Below, piece after piece: positions 1-6,266 of a DNA stretch of 12,862 nucleotides. Where the stretch lies: positions 1 to 12,862 of the forward strand of contig JAISES010000141.1 in the NCBI GenBank assembly GCA_031263965.1. The letters are read 5' to 3'. Made by a program: the position numbers and the translations under genes. The stretch's first letter is position 1, and every line of letters begins with the position of its first letter. Under the pieces are notes generated by a model, which worked only from the letters and a program-made list of their open reading frames with translations, was not told where the DNA came from and did not search any database. Source of the DNA: Prevotella sp. GTDB taxonomy: Bacteria; Bacteroidota; Bacteroidia; Bacteroidales; Dysgonomonadaceae.

Positions 1-549
1 GAGATGGTTAGTATCAATGAATTATTAAAACTCTCTAAAAGAGGGCTTCAGATAAAGGGTGATTCGAGAGCGGAAGTTGCCCGCCGCCTGAACCGGATTG
101 TAAAAGGAAATGGCGTCGCCCGTTTGATAGATTTTCTGTCGTTATTACATTATATAGCTTCGGAGGGCGATTATCATGTGCTATCAAGCTTGGGCTTTAC
201 CAGTACACTCGACCAGCAAGACCTTTCTCGCCTGAATAAAATATTCGATTATTTGTTAAAGAATTTCCAGAAAAACATAACGCTCGGCGAGATGTCTAAA
301 ATCGCAAGCATGAGTTCGGCGGCAATTTGCCGGTATTTTAAAGACCGTACAAACAAAACGTTCATCACGTTCCTGAACGAAATAAGAGTTGGGCATGCCT
401 GCAAATTATTGATTGAAAAGAAAGAAATGAATATTTCGGAAATTTGTTTTGAATGTGGCTTTAATAACCTGACAAACTTCAATATCCAGTTTAAAAAACT
501 AAAGAAAATGCCCCCTATGCTTTATCGGGAAACCTATAACTCACCGTAA
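1..549 (+). CDS. AraC-family transcriptional regulator, C-terminal part (5' end outside window)
   Basis: This is the DNA-binding end of an AraC/XylS-type activator. The reading frame is open from base 1 (Glu codon, then ATG at 4). The residues after this ATG (RRGLQIKGDSRAEVARRLNRI) match the linker that follows the sensor domain in full-length relatives of about 290 residues, so the ATG at 4 is probably internal and the N-terminal cupin-like sensor lies upstream. Counting from that ATG, the two helix-turn-helix motifs occupy about residues 75-178. The first contains ITLGEMSKIASMSSAAICRY. The second has the family signature ISEICFECGFNNLTNFNIQF followed by FKKLKKMPP and YRE. It stops at TAA 547-549. 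The next gene starts about 220 bp downstream behind a promoter with direct repeats, so this protein is the natural candidate to control the locus. The ligand is unknown. Family assignment is secure; the regulatory target is inferred from position. Confidence 0.9.
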   Translation, partial: EMVSINELLKLSKRGLQIKGDSRAEVARRLNRIVKGNGVARLIDFLSLLHYIASEGDYHVLSSLGFTSTLDQQDLSRLNKIFDYLLKNFQKNITLGEMSKIASMSSAAICRYFKDRTNKTFITFLNEIRVGHACKLLIEKKEMNISEICFECGFNNLTNFNIQFKKLKKMPPMLYRETYNSP

Positions 550-660
550 GAAACGGGTGTACGACAAAATTCCCTCAATCATAAATCTTTTATTATACCG
601 ACAGGCGGTTTAAAATTGTGAGATAGTGTTTTTTTATACAGAACAATAGTGATTGTATAT

Positions 661-716
661 TTAAAACATGCGATAATATTTTTAAACTGTGGAAAGCCTT
701 AAATCCCTACTTTTGG
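661..716 (+). promoter_or_regulatory. Promoter P1 with AraC-type direct repeat, upstream of the transketolase genes
   Basis: TACTTTTG at 708-715 fits the Bacteroidota -7 element TAnnTTTG exactly. No good TTG/TTTG -33 element is present; its place is taken by AATATTTTTAAA (675-686). TTAAAACA (661-668) and TTAAAC (682-687) form a direct repeat with a 21-bp start-to-start period, and the downstream copy sits at the -33 position, as in activator-dependent promoters. The same blocks at the same spacing recur at 2644-2699. Transcription would start near 720-722, leaving a leader of about 45 nt before ATG 767. Promoter by sequence match; activation by an AraC protein is inference. Confidence 0.65.
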
Positions 717-766
717 AATGTGGCAAACCGATAGAAGTATATTATCTTAATAAAACAATTCTCGTT

Positions 767-1645
767 ATGGATCAGCACGGTATTACAACGGATTTACGTA
801 AAAAGGCCTCAATAATTCAGCAAATGGCGCAACAATGCCGTATAGAGGTTTTTGAAATGATTCACCGGAGAGGAAACGGGCACTGGGGAGGTTCGTCTTC
901 CTGTATGGAAATACTTGCAACCTTATATTTTTATATATTGAAAATTGATCCCAAAAACCCCACCTGGGAAGAACGCGACAGGATTATCCTGAGTAAAGGG
1001 CATGCAGCGCCTATATTATATAATGTATTAGCGCATAAAGATTTTTTCCCATTAGAGGAACTTGCTTCATTCCGATCGCTGAATAGCCGCCTGCAAGGGC
1101 ATCCCTGTATGTTGAAGACGCCGGGTGTTGAATTATCTACCGGTTCTCTGGGGCATGGTATATCGGTTGGACTGGGGATGGCATTGGCCGCCCGGTTGAC
1201 ACAAAAGGTATATTGGACATTTGTTCTCGTCGGGGAAGGCTGCCTGAATGAAGGCCAAAGCTGGGAAGCGCTTATGGCGACGGCCAAATACAAACCATCA
1301 CGATTTGTTGTAATGGTTGACTATAACAAAGTCCAACTCGACGGAACGAATGATGCGATTATGCCTCTTGAGCCTTTAAGAAACAAATTCGAATCATTCA
1401 ATCTTACTGTAGCCCCGGAGGTATACGACGGACATAATGTATGGGAGATTATGCGTTCCTGGCAGTGGGCGCAACAGCATCAGGAGGTTCCTTGCATAAT
1501 TATCTTCGATACACATAAAGGAAAAGGGATTTCTTTTACCGAAGACGATCCTAAATGGCATGGATGCCCGATTGACAACCAGTCTTATCAGGCCGGAAAG
1601 ATTGAGTTGGAAAACACATTAAACAGGAATAACGATGAAAGCTGA
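767..1645 (+). CDS. Split transketolase, N-terminal (thiamine diphosphate-binding) subunit
   Basis: This cytosolic protein is the first half of a two-subunit transketolase, which moves a two-carbon ketol unit from a ketose to an aldose using ThDP and Mg. I start it at ATG 767 (292 aa). The frame is open upstream to a GTG at 689, but the -7 promoter element lies at 708-715, so upstream starts would not be transcribed. Family features by residue: GNGHWGGSSS with His39, SKGHA with His79, GHP with His112, the ThDP motif GEGCLNEG at 156-163, Asn187 in VDYNKVQLDG, and WHG with His265. The first motif residue after Gly is Glu157 where most transketolases have the metal-binding Asp (GDG). It overlaps the C-subunit start by 11 bp, so the pair is translationally coupled. 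The missing half being next door makes the function solid; the sugar substrate is not readable. Apulose-4-phosphate and sulfo-sugar transketolases are also split in this way. Confidence 0.9.
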   Translation: MDQHGITTDLRKKASIIQQMAQQCRIEVFEMIHRRGNGHWGGSSSCMEILATLYFYILKIDPKNPTWEERDRIILSKGHAAPILYNVLAHKDFFPLEELASFRSLNSRLQGHPCMLKTPGVELSTGSLGHGISVGLGMALAARLTQKVYWTFVLVGEGCLNEGQSWEALMATAKYKPSRFVVMVDYNKVQLDGTNDAIMPLEPLRNKFESFNLTVAPEVYDGHNVWEIMRSWQWAQQHQEVPCIIIFDTHKGKGISFTEDDPKWHGCPIDNQSYQAGKIELENTLNRNNDES

Positions 1646-2582
1646 TAATCTATCTATGCGGGACGCCTATGGCGACGAATTGGTGAAATTAGGCGACGTA
1701 TATCCCGAACTAACCGTATTAGATTCGGATGTATCGTCAAGTACGCGAACGGTTCTTTTTGCGGAAAAATACCCGGAACGTTTTTTTAATGTCGGAGTTG
1801 CAGAAGCGAATATGGTTGATATAGCGGGAGGATTGGCGTTGGGAGGATTGAAGCCTATCGTAAACTCGTTTGCCATATTCCTGGCATTAAAGGCAACAGA
1901 GCAGATCAGGAATGTGATTTGCTATAATAATCTTCCGGTAATCCTGGCGGGAAGTTATGCCGGACTTTCCGATTCGTATGATGGAGCAAGCCATCAGTCC
2001 ATCGAAGATATTGCGATTATGAGGGTAATCCCTAACTTAAATGTAATTGTCCCGGCCGATGCCATCGAGCTGCGACAGGCATTACGGCAGGCATTAACGC
2101 TAAATACCCCTACTTATCTCCGTATTTGCCGCAACCCGTCGCCTGTATTATTTGAAGATTCGGAACCCTATAAGTTTAGTAAGATACGGATCATAAAAGA
2201 AGGAAAAGATATAACTATTGCAGCTTGTGGCATTACTGTTTCAATGGCCATGCAGGCCATCGAAGAACTCGAAAAGCAAAATATTTCCGCAGAACTATTA
2301 AATGTTTCAACTATCAAACCGTTGGATGGAGGAACTATACTTACTTCGGTAAAGAAAACAAACTGTCTTTTAACGGTTGAAGAACATTCGGTATCAGGAG
2401 GATTAGGCGGCGCCATCGCTGAATTTATAGCGAACAGGTTGCCGCTACTTACTGATTTTGCAGGAATAAACGATACTTTTACGGAAACCGGAGGATATGA
2501 AGAACTGTTAGACAAGTATCAAATCTCTACTAAAGCGATTGTAAAAAAAGCATTGAAACTAATCCAATCGAAAGTCCTTTGA
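1635..2582 (+). CDS. Split transketolase, C-terminal (pyrimidine-binding) subunit
   Basis: This is the second half of the heteromeric transketolase (315 aa), with the Pyr domain at about residues 1-170 and the C-terminal transketolase domain after that. The start ATG at 1635 has an AGGAA ribosome-binding sequence (about 1625-1629) and lies inside the end of the N-subunit. Visible functional residues: Arg9 (aligns with E. coli TktA Arg358), Ser34-36 (Ser385 region), catalytic Glu57 in GVAEANMVDIAGG (Glu411), Asp116 and His120 in DGASHQSIEDIA (Asp469 and His473), Arg166 in RICRN (Arg520), and VEEHSVSGGLGGAIAEF in the C domain. At the position of the phosphate-contacting His461, usually THAG or SHAG in split enzymes, this protein has Tyr108 (GSYAGLSDSYDG). 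The following VGE is replaced by DSY. The catalytic core is intact but the phosphate end of the substrate pocket is altered. Function is secure; substrate is open. Confidence 0.9.
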   Translation: MKADNLSMRDAYGDELVKLGDVYPELTVLDSDVSSSTRTVLFAEKYPERFFNVGVAEANMVDIAGGLALGGLKPIVNSFAIFLALKATEQIRNVICYNNLPVILAGSYAGLSDSYDGASHQSIEDIAIMRVIPNLNVIVPADAIELRQALRQALTLNTPTYLRICRNPSPVLFEDSEPYKFSKIRIIKEGKDITIAACGITVSMAMQAIEELEKQNISAELLNVSTIKPLDGGTILTSVKKTNCLLTVEEHSVSGGLGGAIAEFIANRLPLLTDFAGINDTFTETGGYEELLDKYQISTKAIVKKALKLIQSKVL

Positions 2583-2617
2583 TTGATTGAGTGCAGACAG
2601 AAGAAGTGATTTTTAAT

Positions 2618-2632
2618 ATATTGATGCAATAT
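2618..2632. promoter_or_regulatory. Short palindrome upstream of promoter P2 (possible protein-binding site)
   Basis: ATATTG and CAATAT form a perfect 6-bp inverted repeat around ATG, 11 bp upstream of the promoter block that begins at 2644. A related but different palindrome, ACAAT-N4-ATTGT, lies at 643-656 just before promoter P1. Both are short and AT-rich, so chance is a real possibility. They could be operator half-sites for a second regulator. Confidence 0.2.
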
Positions 2633-2643
2633 CGATGAAATAA

Positions 2644-2699
2644 TTAAAACAGGTGCAAATATTTTTAAAACCACATAACTTCTAAATACTTACTTTTGG
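2644..2699 (+). promoter_or_regulatory. Promoter P2 with AraC-type direct repeat, upstream of the MFS gene
   Basis: TACTTTTG at 2691-2698 is an exact TAnnTTTG -7 element. Upstream lie TTAAAACA (2644-2651) and AATATTTTTAAA (2658-2669), with TTAAAACC (2665-2672) repeating the first block at a 21-bp period. Each block and each spacer length is the same as in P1 (6 bp, then 21 bp to TACTTTTGG). Inside the last spacer TAAAT also aligns. Transcription would begin near 2703-2706, giving a leader of about 20 nt before ATG 2724. This promoter would serve the MFS-isomerase-dehydrogenase run and possibly the SusC/D genes beyond, since no TAnnTTTG is visible before SusC. Confidence 0.65.
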
Positions 2700-2723
2700 C
2701 AATGATCAATAAACAACTATTCC

Positions 2724-3998
2724 ATGAAAATTAAGAACTACAGATGGTGGATTGTTGGATTGCTGGCGATAGTAACAGCTATCAATTATTTAGACAGGCA
2801 AAACTTTCCCTTGGTTTATGCCGAAATCAAGAATACAATCCCAATATCCGACTCTCAATATGGGCTGTTAAGTAGTTTGTTTCTCTTAACGTATGGAACG
2901 ATGTATGCTGTCGGAGGAAGAATCATCGACACCTTGGGCTCGAAAGTCAGTTATATCATTTTTGTAGTTTGGTGGTCGGTATCCAATATTCTTCATGGAT
3001 TAGTATCAAGTGTTTCAGGGTTAGGAATAGCGCGTTTCTTGCTAGGGGCCGGTGAAGGTGGCGCTTTTCCGGCTTCGGCAAAAGTTGTATCGGAATGGTT
3101 TCCCAAGAAAGAACGTTCTACGGCCTTTGGTATTTTTAATACCGGGTCGAGTATTGGAGCCATTGTTGCTCCCATGCTGATTTTTCTGATTGTTGATTCG
3201 TTGGGAAGTTGGCGATGGACGTTTATTGTCTTTGGCCTCATCGGATTAGTGTGGGTATTTGCCTGGATAAAGATGTTTGATATTCCGGCTAAAAGCAACT
3301 ATGTTACTGAAGAAGAAAAGAATTTTATTATCGAAGGCCATGCTGCAAACGATAAGATTGAAAATACCGGACGAAAAGAAAAGGTATCTTTATTATCATT
3401 AATAAAGGTAAGGGAATTATGGGGGCTTCTTATCATGAAGCTACTGACTGATTCGGCCTGGTTCTTCTTTATCTTCTGGCTGCCTAAATATTTGAATGAT
3501 ATGCGGGGATTGGATATCCAGAGAATTGGTATGTATGCCTGGATTCCTTATGCCTTTGCGGCAGTTGGTAGTTTAATAGGGGGATGGCTGAGTAGTTTTT
3601 TAATCAAAAAAGATATTTCACTCGATACTTCCCGGAAGATAGCATTAGGTATTGCTGCGGCTATGCTGCCGGCGTCCTTATTTATTACCTCTACGTCCTC
3701 TGTCTTGTTTGCTATATTCTTCTTTGGTATCGCTATGATGGGGCATCAGTTTTGGTCTACGATTGTTCAGACGTTGGCCGTTGATATGTTTCCATCTAAG
3801 GTAGTAGGCACAGTTTCCGGATTGATGGGATGTATCGGTACTTACGGAGCGATGATTTTCAGTTTTATTATAGGTTTTGTAATACAACATCAAGGTTATA
3901 CACCGGCATTTATTGTTTCGGGAATACTACATCCCATATCATTTGTCCTGGTATTCCTTATCATAAGAAAGATTACACCGGTCCACCAAAAATTATAA
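2724..3998 (+). CDS. MFS transporter, anion:cation symporter (ACS) type
   Basis: This is an inner-membrane importer of 424 aa with about 12 hydrophobic segments, the usual MFS size. Near the start is NYLDRQNFPL (residues 21-30), followed by an MFS motif A-like loop GGRIIDTLGSK (64-74). The stretch RFLLGAGEGGAFP (104-116) and WFPKKERSTAFGIFNTGSS (125-143) are hallmarks of the ACS family, whose known members (ExuT, GudP and relatives) carry hexuronates, sugar acids and other organic anions. The ATG at 2724 follows promoter P2 closely, making it the first gene of the run. Four bases separate its stop from the next gene. By family it probably imports a negatively charged sugar or its breakdown product, though neutral substrates cannot be excluded. 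Export of an anionic end product is a possible alternative. Confidence 0.88.
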   Translation: MKIKNYRWWIVGLLAIVTAINYLDRQNFPLVYAEIKNTIPISDSQYGLLSSLFLLTYGTMYAVGGRIIDTLGSKVSYIIFVVWWSVSNILHGLVSSVSGLGIARFLLGAGEGGAFPASAKVVSEWFPKKERSTAFGIFNTGSSIGAIVAPMLIFLIVDSLGSWRWTFIVFGLIGLVWVFAWIKMFDIPAKSNYVTEEEKNFIIEGHAANDKIENTGRKEKVSLLSLIKVRELWGLLIMKLLTDSAWFFFIFWLPKYLNDMRGLDIQRIGMYAWIPYAFAAVGSLIGGWLSSFLIKKDISLDTSRKIALGIAAAMLPASLFITSTSSVLFAIFFFGIAMMGHQFWSTIVQTLAVDMFPSKVVGTVSGLMGCIGTYGAMIFSFIIGFVIQHQGYTPAFIVSGILHPISFVLVFLIIRKITPVHQKL

Positions 3999-4002
3999 GG
4001 AA

Positions 4003-4812
4003 ATGAAATTATCAATAGCTATTACATCCGAACATGCCCTTCCTAGTGCATTTGTCGTATTCCGGGGATTTGAAGAATCTATCCTGCAGGCTGCCGCATT
4101 AGGATATGACGGCGTTGAACTGGCGCTGAAAAATGCAGGAGAAATAAACCGTAAAGAACTGCAAGCATTGCTGAACAAGACAAGGCTCCGGGTTTGTTGT
4201 ATTTCTACTGGACAGGTATATGCGGAAACAGGATTGATGTTTACAGATGTGGACCGATGGAAAAGGGCGGAAGTTAGAAAAATATTCAAAGGAATGATTG
4301 ACTTGGCTGCCGATTTCGGACAGTTCGTAAATATAGGAAGGGCCAGAGGACAAATAGACGAAGAAGGGGTAGATGCCGCCGAAGAACGATTTGTTGAAAT
4401 AATTTGCGAATTGGCTGATTATGCAGTTACTAAAGAAGTGGGGCTTTTACTTGAACCGGTCAACCGGTATGAGATAAACTTCATTAATTCGGTAGAAGAA
4501 GGAGCCCGACTTTTAAAGAAAATAAATCATCCGAATATCAAATTAATGCCGGATGTTTTTCATATGAATATAGAAGATGTCAAAATCGGTGCTGAATTAT
4601 TGAGGCATATTAATTATATTGGCTATATTCATTTAGCCGATTCCAATCGATTGGCTCCCGGTTGGGGGCATACAGACTTTGAAGATATATTTAATCACCT
4701 GGAAACGGCTGGGTATAAAGGTTGGTTTTCCGTTGAGATATTACCCAAACCCGAGCCCCGTATTGCCGCCAAACAAGCAATAGAATTTCTAAGGCCATTT
4801 TTGAAAAAATAA
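4003..4812 (+). CDS. TIM-barrel sugar isomerase/epimerase (tagatose-3-epimerase / hydroxypyruvate-isomerase superfamily)
   Basis: This cytosolic enzyme of 269 aa belongs to the AP-endonuclease-2-like TIM-barrel group (xylose isomerase-like). The expected metal ligands are visible: Glu151 in LLLEPVNRYE, Asp184 in LMPDVFHMNIED, His210 in YIHLADSNR and Glu245 in SVEILPKP. EPVNRYE..F.NS and DVFHMNIE are typical of ketose 3-epimerases (tagatose/psicose 3-epimerase) and related keto-sugar isomerases, which act on free, non-phosphorylated sugars as well as some derivatives. An AAGGA ribosome-binding site overlaps the MFS stop codon, only a few bases before ATG 4003. Tight coupling with the transporter suggests it acts early on the imported sugar, supplying a ketose with a suitable C3/C4 configuration for the transketolase. 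The exact substrate is unknown. Confidence 0.85.
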   Translation: MKLSIAITSEHALPSAFVVFRGFEESILQAAALGYDGVELALKNAGEINRKELQALLNKTRLRVCCISTGQVYAETGLMFTDVDRWKRAEVRKIFKGMIDLAADFGQFVNIGRARGQIDEEGVDAAEERFVEIICELADYAVTKEVGLLLEPVNRYEINFINSVEEGARLLKKINHPNIKLMPDVFHMNIEDVKIGAELLRHINYIGYIHLADSNRLAPGWGHTDFEDIFNHLETAGYKGWFSVEILPKPEPRIAAKQAIEFLRPFLKK

Positions 4813-4833
4813 ACTTATAAAAACGACACGGAT

Positions 4834-6123
4834 ATGGAGAAAATAAAACAAGAAGCCATACAACTTCTGATTGGATTTAAAGGAGATAAATACATTTTCG
4901 GTACCGGAGTATTTAGCAGGTTAGGTACGGAAGTCGCTAAATTAGGTAAAAAAGTTTCCGTAATTATTGACGGTTTGGGATATGAATGGGCTTCTTCCAT
5001 AATTCGTGGCGTGGAGCAAAGCGTATCGTCGGCAGGATTGACAATAACCGGGGATTATATTCACGGGGCAAGGCCCAACGCACCGCGTGAAGATGTATTT
5101 GCTATCGCAGAAAAAATCAAAGAACAAAAGCCGGATGCCGTATTATCATTTGGAGGCGGAAGTACGACAGACGCCGTCAAAGCGGCTATCGCTTTTCATT
5201 GCTTGGGAGATAAGTATCCCGATATTGATGATTATTTCGGTACGGGAGAAGTTAGCAAGATGCTGGCCGAAACGAAAAGGAATATGCTTCCCCATTTCGC
5301 TGTCATGACGGTAGCCGGTTCGGCAGCCCATTTAACGAAGTATTCCAATATAACTGATATTCATACCGGACAAAAGCTGTTAATGGTAGATGAAGCGTTG
5401 GTACCCGCCATGGCAATGTTTGATTATTCATTCTCGGCTACCCAACCTCCTTCACTAACTATTGACGGTGCTTTAGATGGTATTTCCCATGGGTTGGAAG
5501 CATTGATGGGTATTCCGGAGGCGCTCTATGCCAAAGCCGAACCGGTTTGTTTAACCTGTATCGAGCTAATCGTAAACAATATAAAGAAAGTAGTAAGCGC
5601 TCCGAATAATATAACAGCACGCGAAGCCGTTGGCTTGGGAACCGATCTGGGAGGATATGCCATCATGATCGGAGGAACAAACGGAGCGCATCTGAATAGT
5701 TTTTCTATGACGGATATCTTATCTCACGGGCGTGCATGTGCTTTGTTGAATCCTTACTATGTCGTATTCTTCTCAACAAGTATCAGTGAACGGTTGAAAA
5801 AGGTAGCGCAGATTTATAAAAGAGCAGGATATATCAGCGAAGACATTGAAACACTTAACGGCCGCGAACTCGGATTAACAGTAGCCGGAGGGATGATTAA
5901 GTTGTCGGAAGATATATGTTTTCCTACAACGTTAAAAGAGGTACCCGGTTACAGAGAAGCGCATAAAATAAAATGCCTGAAAGCTGCGAAAGACCCGAAA
6001 TTAGAATCAAAACTAAAAAATATGCCGGTTCCGATGCAATCAACGGATGTTGATAAATATATGGCGCCCATTTTAGAAGCCGCAGAAAGCGGAAATATGA
6101 GCTTGATTAAAAATATACAATAA
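4834..6123 (+). CDS. Metal-dependent (iron-type) alcohol dehydrogenase
   Basis: This NAD(P)-dependent alcohol dehydrogenase/aldehyde reductase belongs to the group III iron-containing family, 429 aa against a usual 380-430. The N-terminal Rossmann-like half carries the nucleotide motif GGGSTTD at 107-113 and AGSAAHLTKYSNITD at 162-175. The all-helical half carries the metal ligands Asp215 and His219 (LDGISHGLEAL), His286 (NGAHLNSF) and His298 (DILSHGRA). The last two histidines are 12 residues apart instead of the 14 in FucO-like enzymes, marking a distinct subfamily. It starts 21 bp after the isomerase, so it is part of the same transcript. A likely job is to reduce a short aldehyde end product, or to oxidise or reduce the imported sugar. 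Family members SarD and TauF reduce sulfoacetaldehyde, which is relevant to the pathway proposed here. Family secure, substrate unknown. Confidence 0.87.
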   Translation: MEKIKQEAIQLLIGFKGDKYIFGTGVFSRLGTEVAKLGKKVSVIIDGLGYEWASSIIRGVEQSVSSAGLTITGDYIHGARPNAPREDVFAIAEKIKEQKPDAVLSFGGGSTTDAVKAAIAFHCLGDKYPDIDDYFGTGEVSKMLAETKRNMLPHFAVMTVAGSAAHLTKYSNITDIHTGQKLLMVDEALVPAMAMFDYSFSATQPPSLTIDGALDGISHGLEALMGIPEALYAKAEPVCLTCIELIVNNIKKVVSAPNNITAREAVGLGTDLGGYAIMIGGTNGAHLNSFSMTDILSHGRACALLNPYYVVFFSTSISERLKKVAQIYKRAGYISEDIETLNGRELGLTVAGGMIKLSEDICFPTTLKEVPGYREAHKIKCLKAAKDPKLESKLKNMPVPMQSTDVDKYMAPILEAAESGNMSLIKNIQ

Positions 6124-6170
6124 TCTATAAACAAATAAGCCTATGGTAAAAAACAAATAATCAAAAGAAA

Positions 6171-6204
6171 ATTGACCGGATTACCGCCACATGACCCGGT
6201 CAAT
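6171..6204 (+). other. Intergenic inverted repeat / mRNA hairpin before SusC
   Basis: ATTGACCGG (6171-6179) and CCGGTCAAT (6196-6204) are perfect reverse complements separated by 16 nt. The stem is GC-rich in an otherwise AT-rich gap. No run of T follows, so it is not a good intrinsic terminator. It could protect or separate the upstream message from the SusC/SusD message, act in attenuation, or be a dimeric protein-binding site. The rest of the 143-bp gap shows no TAnnTTTG promoter. Confidence 0.5.
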
Positions 6205-6266
6205 GAAATCAGTTTATTAAACGGATTTAAAAAATATAAGTAAAAACTTAACAATAGTACAAATTT

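Noticed and set aside
593..613. Possible terminator hairpin after the AraC-family gene (ACCG / CGGT with a T-run further on)
   Set aside because: The stem is only 4 bp plus a mismatch and three A/T pairs, and the T-run is about 14 bp away, so it is not a convincing terminator.
623..651. ATAGTG direct repeat (623-628 and 646-651) with 23-bp period
   Set aside because: Six-base repeat found only before P1 and absent before P2; chance is likely.
643..656. ACAAT-N4-ATTGT palindrome before promoter P1
   Set aside because: Arms are only 5 bp in AT-rich DNA and the sequence does not match the palindrome before P2, so no shared operator can be claimed.
6226..6237. TTTAAAAAATAT before SusC, resembling the reverse complement of the shared promoter block
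   Set aside because: No TAnnTTTG or paired TTAAAACA block accompanies it; plain AT-richness explains it.
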